From assembly GCF_051195255.1 (NCBI RefSeq), contig NZ_JBNJLK010000006.1, positions 1 through 64,000 of the forward strand: DNA of 64,000 nt, in the 5' to 3' direction. Under the pieces are notes generated by a model. It was not told the DNA's origin. It was given only the letters and a program-made list of their open reading frames with translations, and searched no databases. The DNA is from Falsirhodobacter sp051195255 (GTDB lineage: Bacteria > Pseudomonadota > Alphaproteobacteria > Rhodobacterales > Rhodobacteraceae). A program made the translations under genes and the position numbers. Positions 17,857 through 26,830 of this stretch are shown here, piece after piece (position 1 is the first letter of the stretch; the number at the start of each line of letters is the position of its first letter).

Positions 17857-18996
17857 ATGATCGGCAGGCGGAACTTCACCATGGGACTGGGCGCGTTGGG
17901 GCTTTCGGCCTGCACAAGCTCCTTCACGGGCGGCACATCCCCGGCCCCGGCTGCCTTGCCCGACGATCTGCGGCCGGTGCGCGACGCGGGCTATGACGCC
18001 TGGCTGGCGGCCTTCCGTGGCCGCGCCACCGCGCGCGGGATCACGCCCGCCACCGTGGACCGCGCCTTCCGCTCTGCAGGCTTCCTGCCCGGCGCCATCA
18101 CGCGTGACCGCAACCAGCCCGAATCCTCCCGCACGCTGGAGGATTACCTGTCCATCGCCGTGTCGGACGAACGGGTGGCCAAGGGCCGCGCCGCCTATGC
18201 CCGCAACCGCGCCATCCTGTCCACGCTGGAACAGCGCTATGGCGTCGACGGCACGATCGTCACCGCCGTCTGGGGGCTGGAAAGCTTCTACGGCGAACGC
18301 CGGGGGGAGGTGTCGGTGATCGCCGCCACCTCCACCCTCGCCTATGAAGGGCGCCGCGCGGCCTTCTTCGAACAACAGCTGATGGCCGCGCTGCGCATCC
18401 TGCAGAACGGCGACATCACACCCGAAGGCATGACGGGAAGCTGGGCCGGCGCCATGGGCCACACGCAGTTCATCCCCACCTCCTACGAGGCTTATGCCGT
18501 GGACTTCAACGGCGACGGGCGGCGCGACATCTGGTCGGACGATCCGACGGACGCGCTCGCCTCCACCGCGTCCTACCTCGCGCGCAGCGGCTGGACCCGC
18601 GGCACCCGCTGGGGGCAGGAGGTGACGGGCGGCGCATCCGGCGGCACCATCCTCCAGCCGCAGGCGGGCGGGCCGCGCTTTGCGGTGACGGGCAACTTCC
18701 GGGCGATCAAGCGCTACAACAACTCCGACCTTTACGCGATCGGGGTGGGGCATCTGGCGGACCGCATCGGCGGTGCGGGCCCGTTGCGGGGCAGCTTCCC
18801 GCCCGACGCCAACGGGTTGACCAAAAACGACCGCATCGCGCTGCAACAACGGCTGACGGCCCAAGGCTTCGACACGGGCGGGGCGGATGGGGTGCTGGGC
18901 AACAAGTCCCGCGCCGCCATCAGCGCCTATCAGACGCGCATGGGGCAGCCCGTCACCGGGCAACCCTCGCTCGCGCTGCTGCGCAGCCTCGGTTAA
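17857..18996 (+). CDS. Lytic murein transglycosylase, MltB family, with peptidoglycan-binding domain
   Basis: This 379-residue lipoprotein cleaves the MurNAc-GlcNAc bond of peptidoglycan. It begins with a lipoprotein signal (lipobox LSAC, Cys19). The SLT_2 domain covers about residues 40-300, with the catalytic glutamate in VWGLESFYG and the MltB motifs SWAGAMGHTQFIPTSYEAYA and DFNGDGRRDIW. A PG_binding_1 domain occupies about residues 310-379. GAGAGAC precedes the ATG at 17857. The stop overlaps that of the convergent channel gene. Confidence 0.93.
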   Translation: MIGRRNFTMGLGALGLSACTSSFTGGTSPAPAALPDDLRPVRDAGYDAWLAAFRGRATARGITPATVDRAFRSAGFLPGAITRDRNQPESSRTLEDYLSIAVSDERVAKGRAAYARNRAILSTLEQRYGVDGTIVTAVWGLESFYGERRGEVSVIAATSTLAYEGRRAAFFEQQLMAALRILQNGDITPEGMTGSWAGAMGHTQFIPTSYEAYAVDFNGDGRRDIWSDDPTDALASTASYLARSGWTRGTRWGQEVTGGASGGTILQPQAGGPRFAVTGNFRAIKRYNNSDLYAIGVGHLADRIGGAGPLRGSFPPDANGLTKNDRIALQQRLTAQGFDTGGADGVLGNKSRAAISAYQTRMGQPVTGQPSLALLRSLG

Positions 18997-20123
18997 TCCG
19001 GCTTCTGCCCCAGATCGCGGGCCAGCACACCCAGCGTGCTGGCCTGCACCTCCTCGCGCGTGCGCGGCAGGGCGTGGGGCATTTCGCGCTGGATGAAATC
19101 GACCAGCTTTTCCCGCATCTCGCACCGCACGTCGAAGGTGCGGGACGCGTTCCGCGCGGATACCAGCACCCGCACCTCCATCACCCGTTCGCGGAAGTCC
19201 GTCACCGCAAGGTTGTAGACCTTGCCGTCCCACAAGGGGGAGGCGCGGGCGATCCGCTCCCCTTCGACGCGAATCCGGTCGATGGGGGCGCTGTGGTCCA
19301 GATAGATCATCACCACGCCGATCAGCTCGGCATTCTCGCGCGTCCAGTTCTGGAACGGCTTTTCAATGAAATAGCTCAGCGGGATGATCAGCCGCCGCCA
19401 GTCCCACACCCGGATCACGACATAGGTGGAGGTGATCTCCTCCACGTTGCCCCATTCGCCTTCCACGATCACGGCGTCGTCGATGCGGATGGGCTGGGTG
19501 ATCGCCAGTTGGATGCCCGCGAACAGGTTCTTCAGCAAGGGCTGCAAGGCCAGACCTGCCACGATGCCCGCCGCCCCGGCCGACGCCAGAAGCGACACCC
19601 CGTATTGCCGCACTGCGTCAAAGGTCATCAGCACGGCCGCCACCGCGATCACGATGATCAGGATCTTGCTGACCTTCACCAAGATGCGGCTTTGCGTGAT
19701 GTGCTTGCGCGCCATCAGGTTGTCTTCGGCGTCCAGCTTGAACCGCCGCATGTGGATCGTGGTCCAGATGTACAAGGCGGTGTAGGACATCCACGCGATG
19801 CAGATGATCGTGCCTACCGTCAGCAACCGCCACAGGACCTGCGCCTCCCCCGTTGTCAGGGGGGACAGGGCGGTGCCGAAGGCCAGCGCGATGATGATCA
19901 TCACCAGCCGGATCGGGGCCGCCCCCCGTTCCACGAGCGATCGCCAGAACAGGTCCCGGCCCGCCACCATCCGCGTCAGGATGCGGAACAGAATGCGGTA
20001 GCACAGCGTGGCCAGAAGAATGGCCAGCGCCAGGATGATAAGCGTGACCAGCCAGTCCGGCAGCCACTGCGTCGCCTCAAGGGCGAAATCTTGTGCGTCA
20101 TCAAAGGTCATGACGCCAAGCAT
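18993..20123 (-). CDS. Mechanosensitive channel protein, MscS family
   Basis: This is a 376-residue channel of the small-conductance MscS superfamily, which releases solutes on hypo-osmotic shock. It has about five N-terminal hydrophobic helices, then the pore helix (LLASAGAAGIVAGLALQPLL), the beta domain (GEWGNVEEITSTYVVIRVWD) and a conserved RLIIPLSYF segment. The start is 20123 (ATG) or 20111 (second ATG); neither has a good ribosome site. Its stop overlaps the transglycosylase stop by 3 bases. Confidence 0.92.
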   Translation of the reverse strand: MLGVMTFDDAQDFALEATQWLPDWLVTLIILALAILLATLCYRILFRILTRMVAGRDLFWRSLVERGAAPIRLVMIIIALAFGTALSPLTTGEAQVLWRLLTVGTIICIAWMSYTALYIWTTIHMRRFKLDAEDNLMARKHITQSRILVKVSKILIIVIAVAAVLMTFDAVRQYGVSLLASAGAAGIVAGLALQPLLKNLFAGIQLAITQPIRIDDAVIVEGEWGNVEEITSTYVVIRVWDWRRLIIPLSYFIEKPFQNWTRENAELIGVVMIYLDHSAPIDRIRVEGERIARASPLWDGKVYNLAVTDFRERVMEVRVLVSARNASRTFDVRCEMREKLVDFIQREMPHALPRTREEVQASTLGVLARDLGQKPD

Positions 20124-20180
20124 AGGGTGGAGGAGGCCGAGGTCACGCCAGGCGCGCTGACGAAACCGCGACCGCCTCCA

Positions 20181-22505
20181 TTAAAATTTCAGCGCCGTCC
20201 CGCTGCGCGATCCAAGCGCACGTTTGACTTCCGCCGCCAATGGTTCGTGCACCGTCCGCCCCGCGGGACCCGGTTCGTGCCCCACCAGACCGTTCGGGCA
20301 CAAGCGGCTGTCGTCCCAGCCCAGATGGTTCGCCACCGGGTAAAGGCATATGCCTTCCACCTGCACGCCACGGCCCCGCGCCCTTTGCACCTCTTCCGAG
20401 ACGTAGCGGAGCCAGGAGGCACGACGCTCCCCCTCCGTCCCCGTTTCGGCGATCATGACCGGGCGGTCGTACCGAGCGGCCACCTCGAACAGCAGGTCCG
20501 ACAGGGGGGCATACAGCGGATGGTCCATGTCGATGGGCGGCCCGCCATGGATCCACTGGTTGTTGAAGTAGTAGTTCACCCCCGCGATGTCGAGGAAGGA
20601 CGGATCCCCCCCGATCTGCGGCCAGATCCGGCCCGAGATCAGGTCCATCGCCTGGAACTGCGCGTCGTGCCAGCCATGCGCTTCCCACCGGGGACGGCCG
20701 GTATGTTCGGCTTGATGGATACCGATCAGCGGCTCGGCATGGACGAAACGCGCGCGCGGGTCGATGGCGCGCAGTTCTTGCATCGCCATGATGGAGGCGC
20801 GGGCCATCTGGACCTTCAGCTCATACCCCCGTCCCGCGGCGAAGGGGTTCAGATACTGTGCATCCCCCCCGGCCCAGGAAAAGAAGCTGATCTCGTTCAC
20901 CGGGCACCAGAAGGGCACGGCGTCCGTCACTTCGCGGTGGTGCCGCCCCACGGCCCCGGCCAGGGCGGCGAACCGGTCCACGAAGGCGGGCGACCAGATG
21001 TCCAGATCGTCGGGCCAGCCGTAATGCATCAGGTCCCAGATAACCTGGGTGCCCGTGTCCCGCGCCGCTTCGAACATCGGGGTGACCGAGGAAAAGTCAA
21101 AGCGTCCCGGCGCCTCTTCGATCCGGTGCCAGCGCACAGCGTCGCGATGCGCGCGGATGCCCAGACCGGCCAGCTGGCGATAATCGCTCGCGGCGTTCCG
21201 GTCATGGCCGGTCGATTCCAGCACGTCCAGCCGCGTTCCGTTCCGCAGCCGATGGGTGGAACTTTCCCACCCGCCCAGAACGAAGCTCTGGAACACCTCC
21301 GCCTTCGGTGCGGGCGCGCGTTCCGCCAGAACCTCGGCGAACAGGCGTTCCCACTGGGGCACCACCACCTCGGCCGCGTAGGTGGATCGGACATGGGCCT
21401 GAAGGCGCTTGCCCAGACGGACGCGCAGGGCGGGATCATCCACCAGACGGCGCAGCATCGCGGCCAGCGCGGCGGGGTCCTCGTGCGGCACGAACAGGCC
21501 GGTCTCTCCGTCGCGGATCTGCTGAAGCGCGCCGTTGTCGGGTGTGGCCAGAACCGGCAAACCCGCCGCCCCCGCCTCGGCGATGACATGCGGCATGCCT
21601 TCGCCCCGCGACAGCCAGCAGAACACGTCCATCGCCGCCAAAAGGTCCGGCACGTCCGCCCGATCGCCGGTGAAGGTCAGGCGCCCTTCCAAGCCCAGAT
21701 CGCGCGCCAGATGATGCAGTTCATGGGTGTATTCCGGCATGAATGCGTCCGGCCCGCCCACGACCACGAAGTGCGCCTTGGAATGCGTGCAGGCCACGTC
21801 GGCGGCGGCGCGGATGAAATCCTCCACCCGCTTCTTGCGGTCCAGACGGCCGACCCAGCCGATCAGCACCTCGCCCTCCGCCACGCCCAGCCGGGCGCGC
21901 ATTGGGCCCCGTGCGGCCGGATCGAACTCCGCCAGATCCACCATCGACGGGATTTCCAGCGCGTGCTGCGGCCGGTCCGGCATGCGCGACGCCGCCGCCT
22001 CGCGGATCGTGTCGCACACGCCGACATAGCGGGTGGTGTGGTGCTTCGGTCCCGACAGCGCCTCGCGCACCAGCCCCCCATGCTCGATCAGCGGGGGGTG
22101 CAGGGCCAGCCGGTCCATCGCCGGATAGATGTCCGCCACGTCCTGCGACGACAGCACGATGTCGGCCCGGGCGATTCGGCGGCGCAGATAATCCACCGTC
22201 TCCTCGAACCCGAGGGCGTAGGCGGTCGTGTCGACCTCCACCCCAAGGGCGCGCAGCTGCTCGTGGCTTTGTTCGGGCATGCCCTCCTTGCGGAAGCAGG
22301 GCAGCACCGTGATCTTGTAGCGGTCGCGGTCCAGAAGGCGCGCCAGATGCCGCACCTCCGTCTCCTCTCCTCCCACGACCAGCCATGCAAAGACCCACAG
22401 AATGCGGATCTTGCCCGCGTCCGGATGCGGGTCGGGGAAGTTGCCCCGCGACAGGATCTCTACCGCGCGGCGTTCCTCGCGTTCGCGATCGGTCCCGTCC
22501 ATCAC
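20181..22505 (-). CDS. Two-domain protein: GT4 glycosyltransferase fused to GH1-like glycosidase domain
   Basis: This 774-residue protein has two enzymatic halves. Residues about 35-390 are a GT-B family 4 glycosyltransferase (IGWVGRLDRKKRVEDFIRAA, and SRGEGMPHVIAEAGAAGLPV with the donor-binding E-x7-E pattern). Residues about 420-760 resemble clan A glycosidases of the GH1/beta-glucosidase type, keeping an Asn-Glu pair (CPVNEISFF) at the acid/base position and a glutamate in MIAETGTEGER at the nucleophile position. It is the last gene of the glycan operon. Either GTG 22505 (overlapping the dehydrogenase stop as GTGA) or ATG 22502 can start it. Whether the second half cleaves, transglycosylates or only binds glycan is unknown. 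Confidence 0.85.
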   Translation of the reverse strand: MMDGTDREREERRAVEILSRGNFPDPHPDAGKIRILWVFAWLVVGGEETEVRHLARLLDRDRYKITVLPCFRKEGMPEQSHEQLRALGVEVDTTAYALGFEETVDYLRRRIARADIVLSSQDVADIYPAMDRLALHPPLIEHGGLVREALSGPKHHTTRYVGVCDTIREAAASRMPDRPQHALEIPSMVDLAEFDPAARGPMRARLGVAEGEVLIGWVGRLDRKKRVEDFIRAAADVACTHSKAHFVVVGGPDAFMPEYTHELHHLARDLGLEGRLTFTGDRADVPDLLAAMDVFCWLSRGEGMPHVIAEAGAAGLPVLATPDNGALQQIRDGETGLFVPHEDPAALAAMLRRLVDDPALRVRLGKRLQAHVRSTYAAEVVVPQWERLFAEVLAERAPAPKAEVFQSFVLGGWESSTHRLRNGTRLDVLESTGHDRNAASDYRQLAGLGIRAHRDAVRWHRIEEAPGRFDFSSVTPMFEAARDTGTQVIWDLMHYGWPDDLDIWSPAFVDRFAALAGAVGRHHREVTDAVPFWCPVNEISFFSWAGGDAQYLNPFAAGRGYELKVQMARASIMAMQELRAIDPRARFVHAEPLIGIHQAEHTGRPRWEAHGWHDAQFQAMDLISGRIWPQIGGDPSFLDIAGVNYYFNNQWIHGGPPIDMDHPLYAPLSDLLFEVAARYDRPVMIAETGTEGERRASWLRYVSEEVQRARGRGVQVEGICLYPVANHLGWDDSRLCPNGLVGHEPGPAGRTVHEPLAAEVKRALGSRSGTALKF

Positions 22506-23608
22506 GAATGCTCCAGCACGATCTGAAGGAATTCGGGCCGGTCGCGGACAAGATGGCGCAGGAAGTCCGGCGCGTCGTCATAAGGCACCACATGGGTGAT
22601 CATGTGCTGGCGGATCGCCTCGCCATCGATGGCCAGCAGCGCCAGCGTTTCCTGCGCCAACCGGCGCTGGTCCCAGGCCGCCGCCACCGGGCGCGGCATG
22701 CGGTTGATCTGCGCGCAGCGGATGGACAGCCCATTGTGGTGGAACTCCTCCCCCAGACGCGCGTCGTTCAGGCCGCCCTGATAGAAGGCCAGATCGATGA
22801 TGGTGCCCTGCGGCTGCAAGGCCCGCAGCGCCAGATGCAGGCTGCCAGAATGGGCGCGAGTCTGGAACACGATCTCGGCCCCGCGGCCGGATTTCGACCT
22901 CCAGCGGGCCTTGGCGTGGCGCCACGCCTCATCCTCGCCCATCGCTTGGAATCCCATGCGGCGGGCCAGATCCTGACGCCAGCCCGAGGGATCGACGACC
23001 ACAACCTCGGACGCGCCCGCCCGGCGGGCGAACAGCGCGCAGAACAGGCCCACCGTGCCGCCGCCCCAGACCAGCACCGGCCGCCCCGCGACCCCTGCCC
23101 CCAGATGCGGCACATGCGCGCCGAATTGCTCGGCATCTGCGTGCAGGATGCCATTGGCCGCGATCGGCCCCATCTGCGCCACAAAGACGCCCAGCATCGG
23201 GTCGATCCCTTCGGGCATCGGCAGCAGCAGGTCGTGATCGGGATTGGCCGTGTGGCCGGTCTTGTGCCCGAAGGTCGTGGCCAGCACGTCGCCGTTGGCG
23301 AAACCGCCGGCCCGCGCGTCGATCACCCGCGCCACTTCCATGTAACCCAGGAAGTTGACCGGATAATGCGCCGACGCTTCCCCTTCCACGAACACGCCGC
23401 GGCCTTCGTCCCAGCGGCTGTGCAGGTAGGGGTTCGTGCCCTTCATGAAGGTCAGCTCGGTCCCCGCGCTGATCCCCGAAAACATCAGGTCCAACCGCAG
23501 CTGCCCGTCGCCCGCGGGCCCTTCGTCATAGCCGAAGAAATAGGGTTCGTTCGGACGCTCGATCCCAAGGCTGCGGATGTGGCGGTGCTGATGCGGCAGG
23601 GCGGGCAT
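22502..23608 (-). CDS. MDR-family (zinc-type alcohol/sorbitol) dehydrogenase in glycan operon
   Basis: This protein of about 368 residues belongs to the threonine/alcohol dehydrogenase-like medium-chain group. It has an N-terminal GroES-like part (LMFSGISAGTELTFMKGTNP) and a Rossmann motif VLVWGGGTVGLFCALFARRA followed by VVVDPSG. The cysteine cluster of the structural zinc site is not seen. The ISAGTE-type opening is that of a subgroup common in polysaccharide and antibiotic gene sets, expected to oxidise or reduce a sugar or polyol. The ATG at 23608 directly follows the upstream stop; a GTG at 23626 is an alternative start. It is third from last in direction of transcription after the fused GT4-oxidoreductase. 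Confidence 0.82.
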   Translation of the reverse strand: MPALPHQHRHIRSLGIERPNEPYFFGYDEGPAGDGQLRLDLMFSGISAGTELTFMKGTNPYLHSRWDEGRGVFVEGEASAHYPVNFLGYMEVARVIDARAGGFANGDVLATTFGHKTGHTANPDHDLLLPMPEGIDPMLGVFVAQMGPIAANGILHADAEQFGAHVPHLGAGVAGRPVLVWGGGTVGLFCALFARRAGASEVVVVDPSGWRQDLARRMGFQAMGEDEAWRHAKARWRSKSGRGAEIVFQTRAHSGSLHLALRALQPQGTIIDLAFYQGGLNDARLGEEFHHNGLSIRCAQINRMPRPVAAAWDQRRLAQETLALLAIDGEAIRQHMITHVVPYDDAPDFLRHLVRDRPEFLQIVLEHS

Positions 23609-23609
23609 C

Positions 23610-25673
23610 CTACGAAGCGGTTTCACGAAAAAACGGCTGCGGGTTGGACCGCAGCACCTCCATCTTCACGACCGCGCCCGACGCCGCGGATTGCGAGATG
23701 GCCAGCGCCACGCGGTGCGTTTCCAGCGCCTCGGAATAAGGGCAGCGGATGCGGTTCTCCTTGCCCTGCACGGCGTCGATGAAGTCGCGGTCCTCACGCC
23801 AGACGGGGTCGCCCTCGGCGTGGCGGACGGGGCGGCCGCGGCCCACATCGACCATGATGTCGTGATCCGTGATCTCCATCGCCAGCGCGTCGGCATAGAC
23901 ATGCAGGCCCACGCGGTGGTTCCAGCGCAGAAGGCAGGTCGCCGACAGGTTGGCGATGGCCCCGCCGGCAAAACGCAGGCTGGCCGTGGTGGCCGTGGGC
24001 ACCGTCAGCCCGTCGAAGTCCGGCCGGTCGCGGCGGGCGGCAAGGCCGAACGCCTCTGTCACGTCACCGGCGAGGAAACGGGCAAGGTCGATCACATGCG
24101 TCGCCTGTTCCACGACCTGCCCGCCCGACCCGTCCTCGCGCCACCACCACTGGGGCGGCGGGGTCTGGTCCAGCCAGAAGCCGGTCATCAGGTGCGCGGG
24201 GTTCTGCGCCAGTTGCGCCCGCGCCTCGTCCACCGTGTCCAGATAGCGCCAGTGATACCCCACGGCGGTGATCAGGCCCGCCTCCTCCACCTCGGCGGCG
24301 ATTTCCTCGGCCAGCTTCAGGTCCAGCGACAGCGGCTTTTCCACGAAGAAGGGCAGCCCGCGGGCGATGCAGGCGCGCTCCACGTCCCCATGGGCGAAGG
24401 GCGGCACGCAGATGAACACGGCGTCCAGCTCCACCGTGTCCAGCATGGCCGCGTGGTCGGCAAAGACCGCCGCACCGAAGCGCCGGCCGGCCTCCTCGGC
24501 CCGGCCCGTGTCCGGATCGGCGATGGCTGCAATGCGCACATCCGCCATATGCTCCAGCACGCCGAAGTGGCGATGGGCGATGCCCCCCGCGCCGATAAAG
24601 CCGAGCCGTGTCGTCATGGGGGTCGTCCTTTGTCTTGTCTGCAACAGGGTGGTGAAGAACGTGTCGGTGTCCGCCGCCATGCGATCGGCGGTGTAATCTT
24701 GCGCGAAACGCACCTTTTGCGCGGAGGCCACGGTCGCCCGCAGGTCGGGCCGGTCCAGCGCGTCGGCCAGCGCCGCCGCCAGCGCACGCGCATCGCCTGC
24801 CGGGACCAACCAGGGGTGATCGTCGCCAAGCGCTTCGGTCACGCCGCCGATGCGGGTCGCAACCACCGGACATCCGGCCGCCATCGCTTCCAGCACCACC
24901 AGCGGCAGGCCCTCGAACGCCGAGGGCAGGACCAAAAGATCCGCCCCCGCCATCAGGGCCGGCACATCATCGGACGGCCCAAGGAATGCGGCCCGGACCC
25001 CATAACGCGCAACACGGCGGCGGACAGCAGCCTCCTCCGGCCCCGATCCCACAAGGATAAGGCGCGCCTCCGGATGCGTCCGCTGCAAGCGCGCCAGCGC
25101 GTGGATCAGGACGGAATGGTTTTTTTGCGGGGTGAACCGCGCCACGCACAGGATCGTCGGGACGTCCGGCACGGTGCGGGGGGACGGCGCGCTCAGGATG
25201 CCGTTCGGGATCGCGCGGCAGGGCAGGTCCGGACGCATCGCCGCCAGCACGGGCCGCCACGTCTCGGCCGAGGCGCGGCTGACCGTGACAACCGCATCCA
25301 CTTGCGACAGCGCCGCCTTGTAGTCCGCGATCTGATCAGCATCGGTCAGCAGCCAAGGCAGATGTTCCGTCCGCACCACGACCGCCCCGCCAGCCTGGGC
25401 GGTGCCACAAAGGTCATGGCTTTCCCAGCCGATGCCGGCATGGACGTTGATCAGCGTGGCACCCTTGAACGCGATGCCCCAGGCCCCTTCCGCCACGACG
25501 GCGGCCACCAGCCCGCGCGATCGCGCCTCCGCCACAAGGGCGCGACCGGCCGCGTGGTCCGGAAACAGCAGCCGCGCCCAAGGCAGGCCCCCCGCCAGCG
25601 TCAGCATCACCCTCCCGACGCCCGAAGGCTCCGCGCTGTCGGTCGCAAGAACGACGTCCGTGGCGGTGGTCAC
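23610..25673 (-). CDS. Two-domain protein: GT4 glycosyltransferase fused to Gfo/Idh/MocA oxidoreductase
   Basis: A single uninterrupted frame of 687 residues holds two enzymes. Residues about 1-345 are a family 4 glycosyltransferase (CVARFTPQKNHSVLIHALAR, LPSAFEGLPLVVLEAMAAGC). After a short linker (LLQTRQRTTP), residues about 352-687 are a Gfo/Idh/MocA sugar oxidoreductase with the NAD(P) loop GFIGAGGIAHRH and the catalytic-lysine motif FVEKPLSLD. The GTG at 25673 overlaps the upstream stop as GTGA, which fixes the start. An internal ATG begins the oxidoreductase half, so a separate shorter product is possible. I see no stop or shift between the domains. Confidence 0.86.
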   Translation of the reverse strand: MTTATDVVLATDSAEPSGVGRVMLTLAGGLPWARLLFPDHAAGRALVAEARSRGLVAAVVAEGAWGIAFKGATLINVHAGIGWESHDLCGTAQAGGAVVVRTEHLPWLLTDADQIADYKAALSQVDAVVTVSRASAETWRPVLAAMRPDLPCRAIPNGILSAPSPRTVPDVPTILCVARFTPQKNHSVLIHALARLQRTHPEARLILVGSGPEEAAVRRRVARYGVRAAFLGPSDDVPALMAGADLLVLPSAFEGLPLVVLEAMAAGCPVVATRIGGVTEALGDDHPWLVPAGDARALAAALADALDRPDLRATVASAQKVRFAQDYTADRMAADTDTFFTTLLQTRQRTTPMTTRLGFIGAGGIAHRHFGVLEHMADVRIAAIADPDTGRAEEAGRRFGAAVFADHAAMLDTVELDAVFICVPPFAHGDVERACIARGLPFFVEKPLSLDLKLAEEIAAEVEEAGLITAVGYHWRYLDTVDEARAQLAQNPAHLMTGFWLDQTPPPQWWWREDGSGGQVVEQATHVIDLARFLAGDVTEAFGLAARRDRPDFDGLTVPTATTASLRFAGGAIANLSATCLLRWNHRVGLHVYADALAMEITDHDIMVDVGRGRPVRHAEGDPVWREDRDFIDAVQGKENRIRCPYSEALETHRVALAISQSAASGAVVKMEVLRSNPQPFFRETAS

Positions 25674-26830
25674 CCCCGCGCTCCGGACGGCAGAGGCACA
25701 AGATGTGCGCCGTCCAGAAGCCCCTTCATATGGGCGAACGTGCAGTCCCAGCTGGTGTCCGCCAGCATCCGGTCCACCTCGTCCAGCCACGGGCCGGGCT
25801 TGGTGGCCAGGGCCGCCTCGCAGGCCGCGAGGAAGCCGGGCGTGTCCCCCGCGATCCGAACCGCCTGCACGTCGCCGTAATGCCGGATCACGTCCCGCAC
25901 GGGGGTGGACACGACCTGACGGCCCCCGGCCAGATATTCCGGCGTCTTGGTCGGGCTGATGAAGCGCGTCGCGTCGTTGATCGCGAACGGCATCAGCGCC
26001 ACGTCCCAGCCCGCCAGATAGGCCGGAAGATCGGCATAGTTCTTCTGGCCCAGCCAGTGGATGTTCGCCGCATGCGGCAGGTCCGATGGCGCCAGTTTCG
26101 CCACCGGACCCACCATCACGATGTGCCAGTCGGGGCGCGCGGCGGCCATGTCGCGGATCAGGTCCAGATCCAGACGTTCGTCGATGACGCCGTAATACCC
26201 CAGACGCGGATGCGGGATGCCGACCTGATCGGTTGGATCGGGGCGCGCCTCGCGGGCCGCAGCGAAATGCATCGCCTCCACCGCCGAGGGGAAAGGATGG
26301 ATGTTGTTGTGCTGATGCCGCTTGGCCTCGTACAGGCTGTAACCGCCGGTGAAGACCACATCCGCCGCGGCCAGCAGCGCCGCCTCGTTCCGCTGAAGAT
26401 CGGGCGGGGCGAAGCGGAAGTTCGACAATTCGTCCATGCAGTCATAGACCACCGCCGCCGGGCGCAGATGGCGTGCGATCGGCCACATCTGCGGGGTGTA
26501 GAACCACAGCACCGGCTGATGCGCCCCCGTGATCGCCAGAAGCTGGTCCAGCAAGCCGGACAGTGCCCGCGCCGCATCCTCGGGCGACAGCCGGGCCGGC
26601 ACGCGGGGGCGGATCGCCTGAACGCTCGTCCCCTCGAAGGCGTGGAATTCCAGATAAGGCAGATGGTGGTCGGTCGGGATCATCTCCTCCCAGAACCAGA
26701 CGGGGCGTTCCTGCGCGAAACGCGACATCAGGTGCTGGGGCCGCTGCAACACGAAATCCCAGCGAAGATGGGAAAAACAGATAAGCGGGGCGGGCTTTGC
26801 AAGAACCGGATCCAGGGGCAACACAGTCAT
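25670..26830 (-). CDS. Glycosyltransferase, GT-B fold, TuaH/WsaF-like
   Basis: This 386-residue protein opens with ICFSHLRWDFVLQRPQHLMS, the hallmark of a GT4-related group often found next to UDP-galactopyranose mutase. The C-terminal Rossmann half contains RLGYYGVIDERLDLDLIRDM and MPFAINDATRFISPTKTPEY, the donor-binding region. The start overlaps the previous stop (ATGA, 26827-26830) and its own stop overlaps the next start. Donor and acceptor are unknown; a galactofuranosyl transfer is possible given glf next door. Confidence 0.85.
   Translation of the reverse strand: MTVLPLDPVLAKPAPLICFSHLRWDFVLQRPQHLMSRFAQERPVWFWEEMIPTDHHLPYLEFHAFEGTSVQAIRPRVPARLSPEDAARALSGLLDQLLAITGAHQPVLWFYTPQMWPIARHLRPAAVVYDCMDELSNFRFAPPDLQRNEAALLAAADVVFTGGYSLYEAKRHQHNNIHPFPSAVEAMHFAAAREARPDPTDQVGIPHPRLGYYGVIDERLDLDLIRDMAAARPDWHIVMVGPVAKLAPSDLPHAANIHWLGQKNYADLPAYLAGWDVALMPFAINDATRFISPTKTPEYLAGGRQVVSTPVRDVIRHYGDVQAVRIAGDTPGFLAACEAALATKPGPWLDEVDRMLADTSWDCTFAHMKGLLDGAHLVPLPSGARG

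Noticed and set aside
19074..22526. Open frame of about 1150 codons on the plus strand
   Set aside because: It runs opposite the MscS and GT4/GH1 genes, is full of His, Arg, Gln and Gly with no domain, and follows from the G/C-rich codon pattern of the true genes.
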